64,000 nt of DNA from the NCBI RefSeq assembly GCF_013409005.1, contig NZ_JACBZO010000001.1:124001-188000 (forward strand), read 5' to 3'. The notes under the pieces were generated by a model. That model was not told where the DNA came from and ran no database searches. It saw only the letters and a list, made by a program, of their open reading frames with translations. The translations under genes and the position numbers were made by a program. Source of the DNA: Demequina lutea. GTDB lineage: Bacteria; Actinomycetota; Actinomycetes; Actinomycetales; Demequinaceae. Below, one piece after another: positions 43,501 through 51,953 of the stretch (its first letter is position 1; every line of letters begins with the position of its first letter).

Positions 43501-44574
43501 CTAATCGCCGCGAGGCAACCTCATGGTGAACGTCGCCCCATGGCCGAGACCCTTCGACGCGGCCGTCAGGGTCCCTCCGTGCGCTTGCACCAGGGAGCGC
43601 GCGATGGTCAGCCCGATGCCGCGACCTCCAGGGGTGGACGCATCGGGGACCCGGTAGAAGCGCTCGAAGATGCGGTCGAGTTCCTCGGGCGCAATGCCGG
43701 GGCCCGAGTCGGCGACCGACACCCACGACGTCGTCGCGTCGCTTCCCGACGTGACCGTGACCTTCCCGCCTTGACCCGTGTGGCCGAGCGCGTTGCCGAC
43801 GAGGTTGACGAGGACCTGCGCGAGCCGTTGCGGGTCTCCCACGGTGGGTCCGGGACCGCCCTCCACGGCGAGCGCGACGCCCGCGTGTTCGAACTGAGTG
43901 CGCATTCTTGCGGCGACGTCGGCGGCAACGTTTGCGACGTCGATCGGCGACGCGTGGAGGCTGAGGCTGTGCTCCTCTGCCCGGGACAAGGTCGACAGGT
44001 CCTCCGCGAGGCGTTGGAGCCGGGAGGCCTCGTCGGCGACGCGCGCGTAGACCTCGGGACCCGGCTCGACCACTTCGTCAAGCAACGCCTCCATCGACCC
44101 TTTAATGGTGGTGAGGGGTGTCCTCATCTCATGAGCGACCTCGTCGATGAGGTGCGACCTGCGCGCCTCGGTCTCCGCCAGGCGGTGCGCGAGCGCGTCG
44201 ATGTCGTGAGCGACGGCCGCGAGTTCGGAGTCCTTGGGCGTGGGGACGCGCTGCGCGTAGTCGCCATCGGCGATGCGGCGAGACGCCTCTTGGATCGAGG
44301 ACAGCGGCCCCATGATCGACCTGGTGACGAGTATCGCGGCAACCCCCGCCGCGATCACGGCGGCAAGGCCGCCAACGATCAGGACGCTCGGCAAGATGGA
44401 GGCGACTGCATCGCTGGTGGTGTCTGGGCGCATGCCCATTCCGCCGTTCATCCGGCGTTGGCGACTGAGGAGGGTGTCGCCGACGATCATCCCGATGCCC
44501 ACGAGGACGGCCACTCCCACGAGGGCGACCGCAAGGTGGGACACGAGCAGCCTGCGACGCAGGGTCGATGTCAT
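43501..44574 (-). CDS. Sensor histidine kinase
   Basis: 357 residues. Membrane helix at about 8-30, a very short external loop with Met-rich RRMNGGMGMRPDTT, helix at 60-85, HAMP, then H-box LIDEVAHEMRTPLTTIKGSM with the phospho-His. ATP-binding N-box LVNLVGNALGHTG, G1 VADSGPGIAPEE and G2 GGRGIGLTIARSLV. The short Met-rich loop could bind metal (inference). It overlaps the regulator gene by 4 bp. Confidence 0.9.
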   Translation of the reverse strand: MTSTLRRRLLVSHLAVALVGVAVLVGIGMIVGDTLLSRQRRMNGGMGMRPDTTSDAVASILPSVLIVGGLAAVIAAGVAAILVTRSIMGPLSSIQEASRRIADGDYAQRVPTPKDSELAAVAHDIDALAHRLAETEARRSHLIDEVAHEMRTPLTTIKGSMEALLDEVVEPGPEVYARVADEASRLQRLAEDLSTLSRAEEHSLSLHASPIDVANVAADVAARMRTQFEHAGVALAVEGGPGPTVGDPQRLAQVLVNLVGNALGHTGQGGKVTVTSGSDATTSWVSVADSGPGIAPEELDRIFERFYRVPDASTPGGRGIGLTIARSLVQAHGGTLTAASKGLGHGATFTMRLPRGD

Positions 44575-45272
44575 TGCTGGACCCCAATGAATTTGTAGCC
44601 CACTCCGCGCACCGTCGCGATGAAGCGAGGATCGTCGGCCGCATCGAAAATAGCGGATCGAAGTTTGCGGATGTGGACGTCGACGATGCGTTCGTCTCCG
44701 TAGAAGTCCCAGCCCCACACCCGCTCGATGAGTTGCCTCCTCGTGAATACTCGCCCCGGCGCGGACGTCAGGGCATCGAGAAGGTCGAATTCGAGGGCGG
44801 TGAGCATGACCGTCGCGCCGTCGGCGAAGATCTCGTGGCGAGTCGTGTCGAGCGACAGTCCCACGAACTCTCGTCGATCGTCTGCGGGAGCGATGCCCCC
44901 TCGTCTGCGAAGAAGAGTGCGGACCCTCGCCACGACCTCGCGCGGGCTGAACGGCTTGGAGACGTAGTCGTCCGCTCCCACCTCGAGGCCGATCAGGGTG
45001 TCCGACTCCTCGGAGCGTGCGGTAAGCATCAACACGTACACGTCGGAGGTTTTGCGGATGCGCCTGAGCGTCTCGAATCCGTCGATCCCTGGCAAGCGCA
45101 CATCCAGGATGATCAGGTCGGGTACCCGGCGTGCGAGCGCGTCGAGGGCCTGCTCGCCGGATACCGCCTCTTCGACATCGAAGCCGTCGCGGTGGAGATA
45201 GTCGGTGAGCAGTTGGCGGATGTTTGCCTCGTCATCTACAACAAGGATGCTCCTGGCGCTCACGTCCTCCAT
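44571..45272 (-). CDS. OmpR/PhoB-family response regulator
   Basis: 233 residues. Receiver domain: SILVVDDEANIRQLLTDYLH, phospho-acceptor Asp in LIILDVRLPGIDG, and KPFSPREV. The winged-helix DNA-binding domain ends VDVHIRKLRSAIFD ... TVRGVGYKF. A TAGGAT box overlaps the ATG at 45272 and lies 7 nt before GTG 45263, so the leaderless start may be that GTG. It lies 1 bp after the DUF2202 gene and 4 bp into the kinase. Confidence 0.92.
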   Translation of the reverse strand: MEDVSARSILVVDDEANIRQLLTDYLHRDGFDVEEAVSGEQALDALARRVPDLIILDVRLPGIDGFETLRRIRKTSDVYVLMLTARSEESDTLIGLEVGADDYVSKPFSPREVVARVRTLLRRRGGIAPADDRREFVGLSLDTTRHEIFADGATVMLTALEFDLLDALTSAPGRVFTRRQLIERVWGWDFYGDERIVDVHIRKLRSAIFDAADDPRFIATVRGVGYKFIGVQQ

Positions 45273-45273
45273 C

Positions 45274-45876
45274 CTATTGACCGATGATTCGCGCCACGTC
45301 GGCGGAGGTCAGAACCTGGGCGTCGTAACTGATGCCCTGGCGGTCGAGGTTGGTCGTGAAGGCCCGCAGGTGGTTGTCGCTCCCGGCCTCGAGCTGACCG
45401 AAGGCCTGGTCGATCGCGGCATTGGTGCTCTCCCGGTCGCGGAGGTCGGCGATGTCCGTCTCCTCGACGAGCGCGCCAACCTCGAGGGCGTCGGTGCTCG
45501 ACGTGAGGCCCTTCGTCAGTAGCGAGTCGTAAAGACCCTGAAGGGCGGGGTCGGCGAATTCGCCCGTGCCCATGCCCGCTGTGGGGTCATCGACGCCATA
45601 TGCGGTCAAAAGCGACCTGATGGCATCCGCGTGTTGCGTCTCTGCGCCGGAGATGTTGACGAAGACGCGCAGGTCCCAAGCGTCGCCGAGTTCCACGTAG
45701 AGGTCGTGAGCGAGCTTCTCTTCCTCAACCATGTAGGTCAGGCTTGCGGTTTCTTCGGCGGGCAGAGCGGATCCCGGGGCGTTGCCGCCGGCAGAGACTG
45801 CGTAGGCGACTCCAGCTGGAACTGCGAAGAGGGCTGCACCGCCAAGAGCGATGCCCGCAATAAAGCGCTTCCTCAT
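45274..45876 (-). CDS. Secreted DUF2202 ferritin-like protein
   Basis: 200 residues. Sec-type signal (MRKRFIAGIALGGAALFAVP then AGVAYA). Mature helical domain: LTYMVEEEKLAHDLYVELGD and ISGAETQHADAIRSLLTAYG, each with Glu/His in ExxxxH-like spacing, as in ferritin-like DUF2202 proteins; a third and fourth helix follow (NAAIDQAFGQLEAGSDNHLR). Probably binds metal outside the cell. Directly upstream of the response regulator on the same strand, so it may be target or partner of this two-component system. Confidence 0.8.
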   Translation of the reverse strand: MRKRFIAGIALGGAALFAVPAGVAYAVSAGGNAPGSALPAEETASLTYMVEEEKLAHDLYVELGDAWDLRVFVNISGAETQHADAIRSLLTAYGVDDPTAGMGTGEFADPALQGLYDSLLTKGLTSSTDALEVGALVEETDIADLRDRESTNAAIDQAFGQLEAGSDNHLRAFTTNLDRQGISYDAQVLTSADVARIIGQ

Positions 45877-46024
45877 GATGAACTCCGTAGTAAGTGAATG
45901 CTCCAAGTGCACCAGCGGCGTATGAAGCCACCGGGTGCGCGATGGTGAAGATTCCGTGAAGCGCGACGCGGCGGTCGGGTGCGGATGCCGACAAAAGTGA
46001 GACAGGGCAGCACGGGACGACACC

Positions 46025-46030
46025 TAGGCT
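46025..46030 (+). promoter_or_regulatory. -10 box for the leaderless GNAT gene
   Basis: TAGGCT, 6 nt before ATG 46037. Confidence 0.45.
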
Positions 46031-46036
46031 GTCCCC

Positions 46037-46573
46037 ATGTGGATGGATATCCGCCTTGCGACAGGCGAGGATGCGCATCGTGTGGCGTCGTTCTTGACCG
46101 AGCTCCACGAGACGCGACACGGGATCGGTTCCGCGGGTTCGCTCGAAATACCTCAGCGCCTTGTTGCCGGGCTCCTCGCAGATGACGAAGCGCTCACGGT
46201 TTTCATTTCTGAGAGTACGGGTGCCCTTCAAGGGGTGGCTGCCGTTCGGCATGCCATCACCGACGGGGCCTGCGAGCTGTTTGCCATTCAGGCCAACGAC
46301 AGTGTGCGAGGCCGAGGGGTCGCTCAGACCCTTTTGAGGCACCTGGTCGAGAACTGTGCGTCGCGTGGCGGCGACATGCTGACGACTTCGGTTCCCTCTT
46401 CGGACGTGCGCGCGCGCGGTTTCTTGAGGCGCGACGGCTTTATCGCGGCGGCGGACGAACTCGCGACGGCGTCGCCCGTGGACGATGCGGTCATCATGTA
46501 CGCGCTCGACGTCGAGGCGGCGCTCGCGCGAGTCACGAGGCCGGGCGAACATGCGGGCCCGACCGACTCCTAG
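46037..46573 (+). CDS. GNAT-family acetyltransferase
   Basis: 178 residues. DIRLATGEDAHRVASFLTEL opens the fold; CELFAIQANDSVRGRGVAQT then LLRHLVENCASRG is the acetyl-CoA-binding segment; RARGFLRRDGFIAAADEL ends the domain. Substrate unknown. Stands alone. Confidence 0.75.
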   Translation: MWMDIRLATGEDAHRVASFLTELHETRHGIGSAGSLEIPQRLVAGLLADDEALTVFISESTGALQGVAAVRHAITDGACELFAIQANDSVRGRGVAQTLLRHLVENCASRGGDMLTTSVPSSDVRARGFLRRDGFIAAADELATASPVDDAVIMYALDVEAALARVTRPGEHAGPTDS

Positions 46574-46634
46574 CGGCCGGGCGCTCTGTAGCAGGCACAG
46601 GACCGTCGGTCGTGCGCGAGAGCGCGGCGCCACG

Positions 46635-46640
46635 TAGCGT
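46635..46640 (+). promoter_or_regulatory. -10 box for a leaderless hypothetical gene
   Basis: TAGCGT, 6 nt before ATG 46647. Confidence 0.45.
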
Positions 46641-46646
46641 GGAGCC

Positions 46647-47117
46647 ATGAACAGTTCCTCGCCCCCGTTTTCGGCAGAGCAAATCCGCATGGGCACCCCC
46701 GACGGTCATACCCTCGACATCGTCACCACCCGCGAGGGCGAGGTGGTCGACAGGCGTCGGACCATCTACTTCGACCCGGACGAGACCTCGGTGTCGATGC
46801 GCCTGGCTCCGCTGAGTGACGCCGGTGTGCTGGACGCGGAGGCGATGGAGGCGCGCACCACATGGGCGGACCTGCGTGATCACGCGGTCTATCCCGAGGA
46901 AACCACCACGGTGACCGAGGAGACCATCGACACCCCGTTGGGGAGCCTCGCCTGCACGCGCTACGACGTGGCGAGTGGGGAGACGACCTTGGCGTATTGG
47001 TTTGCCGCTACACACCCGGGGATGCCCGTGCGTTCCGCGACCCTCAGCGACGGGGTTGAGGTCGAGGTGACGACCGTCGTCGCGATTTCGAGGACCGTGG
47101 CAGAAGGAAAGAGCTAG
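46647..47117 (+). CDS. Hypothetical protein
   Basis: 156 residues, soluble, no signal. Predicted mostly beta strand: GHTLDIVTTREGEVVDRRRT, SVSMRLAPLSDAGVLDAEAM, LGSLACTRYDVASGETTLAY, LSDGVEVEVTTVVAISRT. No family recognised. Good codon bias and a TANNNT box support a real gene. The stop overlaps that of the convergent kinase-like gene (CTAG). Confidence 0.6.
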   Translation: MNSSSPPFSAEQIRMGTPDGHTLDIVTTREGEVVDRRRTIYFDPDETSVSMRLAPLSDAGVLDAEAMEARTTWADLRDHAVYPEETTTVTEETIDTPLGSLACTRYDVASGETTLAYWFAATHPGMPVRSATLSDGVEVEVTTVVAISRTVAEGKS

Positions 47118-48052
47118 GAGAGGACGACTCCGGCATCGGCCACGCCCCACGCTGCCAGTGCCTTCCAACCTGCTGCGGAGTGGCCGTCCTCATCGATCCC
47201 CGCCAGCAGGGTCGCATAGGCCACGCCCTCCGCCCGAATTCTCGCGACCGTGGCCGCCGACAGCGACCCTTGGAACGTTGCCCCGCCTGCCCCGCCTCCC
47301 GCGTCTGCGTAAGAGCGGGCGAGGTCATCGAAGAGCTCGTCGCCCACCAGCGTGAGGGCCTGGCCCAAGTCGGCGGCGGGGTCGCCGGCGGCGGCGTCGC
47401 CCCAGTCCAACAGTCCGCTGAGGCGTCCCCCTGTGGTGATGACGTTTCGCCCATGAATGTCGAGGTGCGCCCAGGTCACCGGGCCCGGCTCCCGGAGAGC
47501 CCCGTCCCGAAAGATCGCGCGCGCCACCTCGGGGTGCACCGCGTCGCCGAAGCGCGCCACCAGGACCTCCAGCTGAAGGTCCAGCCGCTCCGCCCTTGAT
47601 GTCAATGGAATCGATCGGTAGGGGTTGCGTGGCGCGTCGCGTGGCGCGGCCACGTGCACCTGAGCGAGCGCTTGTCCCAGGTCTCGCGCACCATCGGCGC
47701 TCAGCGGGGCGTCGTATGCGACCGTTCCTTGGAGCCATGTCACCACGGACCATCGCCACGGGTAGTCGGCTTCGGGCTCGCCGATCCGTACCGGTCGCGG
47801 TATGGGGAACGTCCACTCGGCACTGATTTTGGGCAACCACTCGAATTCGGTGACGACGAGCGTCGCGCCCAGTTTGCGTCGCGGAAGACGCACGGCGAGG
47901 TCGTCTCCGAGCCGAATGGTGACGTTGTCCCAGCCCTCGTGGCGCGAGCCGAGTGGCAGCCCCGCCAGGTCGGGAAACTGAGAGTGAAGCAATGCCGCGA
48001 CCAGGGCGTCGTCGATCGGCACTTCGGCAGGAGGCGTGGCGTCGCTGATCAC
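47114..48052 (-). CDS. Aminoglycoside-phosphotransferase-family kinase
   Basis: 312 residues. N-lobe WDNVTIRLGDDLAVRLPRRK, catalytic VTWAHLDIHGRNVITTGGRL (Brenner-type HxDxxxxN), metal-binding LSGLLDWGDAAAGDPAADLG. Phosphorylates a small alcohol or aminoglycoside; actual substrate unknown. GTG 48052 is supported by a TAGAGT box 7 nt before it; the much longer open frame upstream is not protein-like. Confidence 0.82.
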   Translation of the reverse strand: MISDATPPAEVPIDDALVAALLHSQFPDLAGLPLGSRHEGWDNVTIRLGDDLAVRLPRRKLGATLVVTEFEWLPKISAEWTFPIPRPVRIGEPEADYPWRWSVVTWLQGTVAYDAPLSADGARDLGQALAQVHVAAPRDAPRNPYRSIPLTSRAERLDLQLEVLVARFGDAVHPEVARAIFRDGALREPGPVTWAHLDIHGRNVITTGGRLSGLLDWGDAAAGDPAADLGQALTLVGDELFDDLARSYADAGGGAGGATFQGSLSAATVARIRAEGVAYATLLAGIDEDGHSAAGWKALAAWGVADAGVVLS

Positions 48053-48059
48053 CCTGCCC

Positions 48060-48065
48060 ACTCTA
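48060..48065 (-). promoter_or_regulatory. -10 box for the leaderless kinase gene
   Basis: TAGAGT on the minus strand, 7 nt before GTG 48052. It fixes the start of that gene. Confidence 0.5.
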
Positions 48066-48128
48066 TGGTTGTGCGCCGCGGTCGAGGGCTGGCGTGACGT
48101 CCGCGAGTTGTCACGGCACACTTGACCC

Positions 48129-48734
48129 ATGAGCACCGACATCCCCGACCGCAAGCGCTTCAATAACACCATCAAGTACCAGCGCGAATTGTTCGCGGCG
48201 CTGCCCGAGGGCGCGCGCACCGCGCTCGACCTTGGATGCGGTGAGGGGCTCGCGGCGCGCACGCTCGCGGCGGCAGGGCTCAGCGTCGTGGGCGTCGATG
48301 CCGATGCCCCCAGCATTGACCGTGCCCGGGCGCAAGACACCCAAGGAATCACGTACATCGTTGGCGACGTCCTCACCACGGAGATCGAGCCGGCGGACGT
48401 GGTCTATTCGGGAGTGATGTTGCACCACATCGACCTGCGTGAGGGGCTCGAGCGTTTCCGGTCCCTGGTGGCGCCCGGCGGCGTTCTGCTCATCGTCGGT
48501 ACTGCACGCAACACGTGGCGAGACCTTCCCCGCGAGTTTGCCGCATCCGTCATCGATAAGGCGTTCGCCCTGGTCAAGGGAGTGTGGCGACACGGCTCAC
48601 CTGAGGTGTGGCCGCCGCCGCACACGTACCGCGAGGTCGAGCGCGCCGCCGCAGAACTTCTGCCGGGATCCGAGTACAAGCAGCAGATGCTGTGGCGCTA
48701 CACGATCAGGTGGGACGCGCCGCCCGCCTCCTGA
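48129..48734 (+). CDS. Class I SAM-dependent methyltransferase
   Basis: 201 residues. Motif I ARTALDLGCGEGLAARTLAA, motif II VVGVDADAPSIDRA, motif III/IV ITYIVGDVLTTEIEPADVVY, post-motif LVAPGGVLLIVGTARNTW. Resembles UbiE/Methyltransf_11 enzymes acting on small molecules. Substrate unknown. Confidence 0.82.
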   Translation: MSTDIPDRKRFNNTIKYQRELFAALPEGARTALDLGCGEGLAARTLAAAGLSVVGVDADAPSIDRARAQDTQGITYIVGDVLTTEIEPADVVYSGVMLHHIDLREGLERFRSLVAPGGVLLIVGTARNTWRDLPREFAASVIDKAFALVKGVWRHGSPEVWPPPHTYREVERAAAELLPGSEYKQQMLWRYTIRWDAPPAS

Positions 48735-48779
48735 GAGGCGTGCGGCTGCGCAGGTGGCGCCTTACTCTCTGACCCCTCG

Positions 48780-49931
48780 CTAGGAGATGGACGACGCCAT
48801 TCTTCGCACGCCCTCTTCGAGGAGGTCGGGGCGGGTCGCAATATTGAGCCGCACGTGTCCCGCCCCGCCGGTGCCGAAGGTCGGACCCGAGTTGAGGGCA
48901 ACGCGCCCGCGTTCCAGGAAGACGGCCGCGGGGTCGTCGCCAAGGCCGAGTGCGGTGCAGTCGAGCCAAGCCAAGTAGGTTGCCTCGGGAATCCGGTAGC
49001 CGACGGTCGGCAGGTGTGTGGCGAGGAGTTCGCCCAACAGCTTCCTGTTGGCGTCCAGGCCCGCCATGACGGCGTCGAGCCACGGCCCGCCCTCGCGATA
49101 TGCGGCCGTCTGGGCGATCGCGCCAAAGTGTGTGGGCCAGTGGTGGGCGCCAGCCTTGAAAGTGTCTAGCTTCGCCGACGCGTCGGCGCCGAAGACGAGT
49201 ACCGCGCCGGGGAAGGCCGCGAGGTTCCAGGCCTTGGATGCCGAATGGAGCGCCATGCCCGTGGGGTCAACCGACGCATACGGGATGAACTCTCCACCCG
49301 GGTACACGAGGGGGGCGTGAATCTCATCGGAGACGACGGTGGCGCCGTGGCGGGCGGCGACGCCGGAGAGGGTCTCAAGTTCGGTACGAGTGTGCAGCGT
49401 TCCGCCCGGGTTGTGTGGATTGCACAGCAACACGGCGACGCCGGGAGCGCCGGCGGCCGTCGCGGCCCCAAGCGCGGCGTCGATCGTCTCCGGGTCGAGC
49501 CTCATCTCGGCGGTGAGCAGCGCCTCGACCACCGTGAGGCCAGCCTCGCGCAAGTATGAGTAGAACGGCGGGTAGACGGGCGAGGTGACGACGACGGTGC
49601 CGCCTGGCCCGGCTGCGAGGAGCAGGGCGTCGGTATAGCCGGGAATGACGCCCGACACGGGGCGGACCGACGCGGCATCGAGGCCGGGCCACGACCATCG
49701 GGCGCTCGCGAAGTCGACGAAAGACTCGACGAACGGAGTCGATCCCGGGTACCCCGTGTCGCCGTTTCGGATGGCACTCTCGAGCGCCTCCCTGATCGGG
49801 TCGGCGAGGTCGACGTCCATCTCGGCCACCCACAGGGGCAGCACGTCCGCGTCATAGCGCTGCCACTTGATGGACGTGCGTTCGCGTAGTCGCTCGTAGG
49901 GAACTTGAGTGAGGGGATTCGCCAGCTGCAT
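48780..49931 (-). CDS. PatB/MalY-type C-S lyase (cystathionine beta-lyase-like aminotransferase)
   Basis: 383 residues, fold-type I PLP enzyme. The N-terminal ERTSIKWQRYDADVLPLWVA-EMD is the PatB/MalY signature; CNPHNPGGT and VVSDEIHAPLVYPG bind PLP; the Schiff-base Lys is in HSASKAWNLAAFPG. It cleaves C-S bonds of cystathionine or related cysteine conjugates to pyruvate, ammonia and thiol. It starts 30 bp after a 48-codon small gene on the same strand, so both may be driven by the promoter near 50222. Confidence 0.88.
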   Translation of the reverse strand: MQLANPLTQVPYERLRERTSIKWQRYDADVLPLWVAEMDVDLADPIREALESAIRNGDTGYPGSTPFVESFVDFASARWSWPGLDAASVRPVSGVIPGYTDALLLAAGPGGTVVVTSPVYPPFYSYLREAGLTVVEALLTAEMRLDPETIDAALGAATAAGAPGVAVLLCNPHNPGGTLHTRTELETLSGVAARHGATVVSDEIHAPLVYPGGEFIPYASVDPTGMALHSASKAWNLAAFPGAVLVFGADASAKLDTFKAGAHHWPTHFGAIAQTAAYREGGPWLDAVMAGLDANRKLLGELLATHLPTVGYRIPEATYLAWLDCTALGLGDDPAAVFLERGRVALNSGPTFGTGGAGHVRLNIATRPDLLEEGVRRMASSIS

Positions 49932-49961
49932 GCGTCCAGTCTGGCACGCTCTGCGCAGTGG

Positions 49962-50108
49962 TTAGCGGGGGAGTGTGGTCTCGGACTCGGGCTCTTCGGA
50001 GAAGGCGTAGTCGCGCCAGGTGGAGTATTGCTGGGGATTTTCGACGCGGTCCGTGCGGAACGAGACGTCGGTTTCGGGCGTGAGGGACTGGGATTCTGGG
50101 TTTTGCAT
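49962..50108 (-). CDS. Small acidic protein, 48 residues, unknown
   Basis: Starts MQNPESQSLTPETDVSFRTD and ends in SEEPESETTLPR, with a central QQYSTWRDYAF. No signal peptide, membrane helix or cysteine. Third codon positions are overwhelmingly C or G, as in neighbouring genes, which argues for coding. The ribosome site AAAGGA lies 12 nt before the ATG, rather far; an in-frame ATG at 50150 is less likely. A CRP-like palindrome and a TATGAT box lie upstream, and patB follows by 30 bp. No family recognised; a peptide precursor or small regulator are both possible. Confidence 0.55.
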   Translation of the reverse strand: MQNPESQSLTPETDVSFRTDRVENPQQYSTWRDYAFSEEPESETTLPR

Positions 50109-50221
50109 GGGGGAAGGGGGTCCTTTCGTCGGTGCCGCGGGTAGCGGCATCGCCGTCAGTCAGGCTGTGCTCCGGGTATGGGCGCGCGCCTACGAACTGC
50201 TGTTTGTTGGATGTGACAACA

Positions 50222-50227
50222 ATCATA
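50222..50227 (-). promoter_or_regulatory. -10 box of the small-protein/patB transcript
   Basis: TATGAT on the minus strand (near-consensus), with a weak TGGCGA -35 at 17 bp. It lies about 114 bp before the small protein start and about 40 bp downstream of the CRP-like site. Confidence 0.4.
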
Positions 50228-50259
50228 AGGCCTTCGGGACGTTTTCGCCAGGCGAATGA

Positions 50260-50277
50260 GTGTGAGGTACGTCACAC
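50260..50277. promoter_or_regulatory. CRP/GlxR-type operator
   Basis: GTGTGAGGTACGTCACAC contains the full consensus TGTGA-N6-TCACA. Its centre would lie near -53 relative to a start from the TATGAT box. In actinobacteria such sites bind the cAMP regulator GlxR/CRP. Its other neighbour is only the 3' end of the SRPBCC gene, so it must serve the small-protein/patB side. Confidence 0.65.
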
Positions 50278-50343
50278 TGCAAACGGGCGCTTCCCATTTG
50301 AGGCACGCATTTCCGGGTGCCGCGGGCGCGCCTTGCGCATCCG

Positions 50344-50820
50344 CTAAGGGGACCGCAATTGTGACAAAAGTTCCTCGTAGCGATCCGACGATTCAGACAT
50401 GCGCTCGATGACTCCAAGCCGCAACGCGCCCGTGCGGGTGACGTCGTCCGGATACATGTGCGTGCTCACGACCACGGTGCCCTCCGGGGTCGCGTGGAAC
50501 TCCGTCGTGAGGACCGTGGGGAGTTCGGGAAACAGTTCCGAGGTGTACGACTGGACCGTCCGAACGAGCGGCACCACTTCCGTGAAGACGCCATAGAAGC
50601 TGAACTCGTTGCCCTCGGGGTCGCGCTGCGAGATTCGCCAGTGGCCACCCTGGATCGGGTCGATCTCGACAATGGGATTGATGTAGCCCTTTGGTCGCCA
50701 CCACTGCGCCACATACAGGGCCTCGAACCGCACCGTCCATGCTCGCTCTACGGAGTGGAGGATCGCTTCCCGCATGATGATCGCTGGCGACTCAGCGGGC
50801 AGCGAGAACTCACGCCTCAT
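50344..50820 (-). CDS. SRPBCC (AHSA1/START-like) domain protein
   Basis: 158 residues. AILHSVERAWTVRFEALYVAQWWRP, IDPIQGGHWRISQRDPEGNE, FYGVFTEVVPLVRTVQSYTS and a C-terminal helix (DRYEELLSQLRSP). Typical AHSA1 proteins bind hydrophobic ligands; activity unknown. It lies downstream of the ATP-grasp gene on the same strand with a 158-bp gap. Confidence 0.75.
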   Translation of the reverse strand: MRREFSLPAESPAIIMREAILHSVERAWTVRFEALYVAQWWRPKGYINPIVEIDPIQGGHWRISQRDPEGNEFSFYGVFTEVVPLVRTVQSYTSELFPELPTVLTTEFHATPEGTVVVSTHMYPDDVTRTGALRLGVIERMSESSDRYEELLSQLRSP

Positions 50821-50978
50821 GTGGCCGTCCTCGCGCCGCTATCCTCAGACCCAAGCGTGGCGTGGCACGCGTCGGTAGTCAAGGTTCCCCTGCGCGAGGA
50901 TCGTCACCCGTTCCCACGTGCACCGAGTCCGGCGCGACAAGCAGATTTGCTCTGCGAATCTCCCCCTGGCGGCCCGCG

Positions 50979-51860
50979 TTAGCTCCGCGCCGCGCCGCCA
51001 ACGACGTGCGCCACGAAGGCCGCAGCCGCTCGCGCTGGCGCGGCCTGGTCGACGCTGAGGAACAGCGAGGGTTCCGTCAATTCGAGTTCGAGCACGACGG
51101 GCCCCGATGCCGTCGGCAGGAGGTCGACGCGTGCGTAGGCGATGTCGCCCCCGCCCTCGACGAGCGTGGGCAGCGCGGCGACGATGGCATCGGCGAGCGA
51201 CCGTTCGTCCGCCGTTGCCGTCGCCGACACGATCTCCTCGTCTGCGTAGAGGCCCGTGCTCCATTCCATGGCGCGCGACAGGATGGGGGCCTTGCGCGCC
51301 GCGTGAGAGAACTCACCGCCCACGTAGACAAGCGCCGTCTCGCCCAGGGTGTCCACCTTGTCGAGGTAGGGCTGGATCATCGCTGTCTTGCCCGCGGCGT
51401 GGAGCGCCGCAACATGCGTCAGCGCAACATCGGCGTCGTCCCTGATGAGGGTCGCTCCCTTGGAGCCGGCGCCGACGGTGGGTTTCACGACGATGCGGCC
51501 GGCGAGCGCGGCTTCAGGCGCCACCTGACCGGGGGCGACGTACACGGTGGGCACGACGGCGAAGCCCCCGCGTTCGAGCTGGGCGAGGTACCGCTTGTCG
51601 GTATTCCAGCGGATCACGGACAGGGGATTGATGAGACGCGTCAAGGAGTCCACGCGCTCGGCCCACACCAGGAAGTCTTCGAGATGGTCCGTGTAGTTCC
51701 ACGTGGAACGGACAATCGCGGCGTCGTACGACGCCCAATCAACGGTCTCGTCCTCCCACGCGATAAGGGCCGCGCCAGGGACGAGCGGAAGCAGCAGTTG
51801 CTCATCGATGTCAGGGTGCGGCAGCTCACGAGAGGTCACGAACGCGATGCGCGGGCTCAT
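50979..51860 (-). CDS. ATP-grasp domain protein, DcsG/RimK-like
   Basis: 293 residues. N-terminal pre-ATP-grasp part IAFVTSRELPHPDIDEQLLL ... SYDAAIVRSTWNYTDHLEDF is typical of cycloserine-ligase-like (DcsG) proteins. ATP-grasp body: RIVVKPTVGAGSKGATLIRD and AYARVDLLP...VVLELELTEPSLFL with the metal-binding Glu/Asp. It joins a carboxylate to an amine or similar group; substrate unknown. Start ATG 51860 is leaderless; the open frame continues far upstream without similarity. Confidence 0.78.
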   Translation of the reverse strand: MSPRIAFVTSRELPHPDIDEQLLLPLVPGAALIAWEDETVDWASYDAAIVRSTWNYTDHLEDFLVWAERVDSLTRLINPLSVIRWNTDKRYLAQLERGGFAVVPTVYVAPGQVAPEAALAGRIVVKPTVGAGSKGATLIRDDADVALTHVAALHAAGKTAMIQPYLDKVDTLGETALVYVGGEFSHAARKAPILSRAMEWSTGLYADEEIVSATATADERSLADAIVAALPTLVEGGGDIAYARVDLLPTASGPVVLELELTEPSLFLSVDQAAPARAAAAFVAHVVGGAARS

Positions 51861-51867
51861 GTGCGCC

Positions 51868-51873
51868 ACAGTA
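51868..51873 (-). promoter_or_regulatory. -10 box for the leaderless ATP-grasp gene
   Basis: TACTGT on the minus strand, 7 nt before ATG 51860. Confidence 0.45.
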
Positions 51874-51953
51874 GCGCGCGCTGTCCTTACGTTTGCCACA
51901 CAGCCTTCCGCATAGCGTCGGTTCGGATGCTCTACTAGGGAAGGACACCTCAC

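Noticed and set aside
49962-51860. Graspetide-type RiPP cluster (ATP-grasp plus 48-residue peptide)
   Set aside because: The ATP-grasp protein has the DcsG-like N-terminal region rather than a graspetide ligase pattern, and it is separated from the small gene by an SRPBCC gene and an independent promoter.
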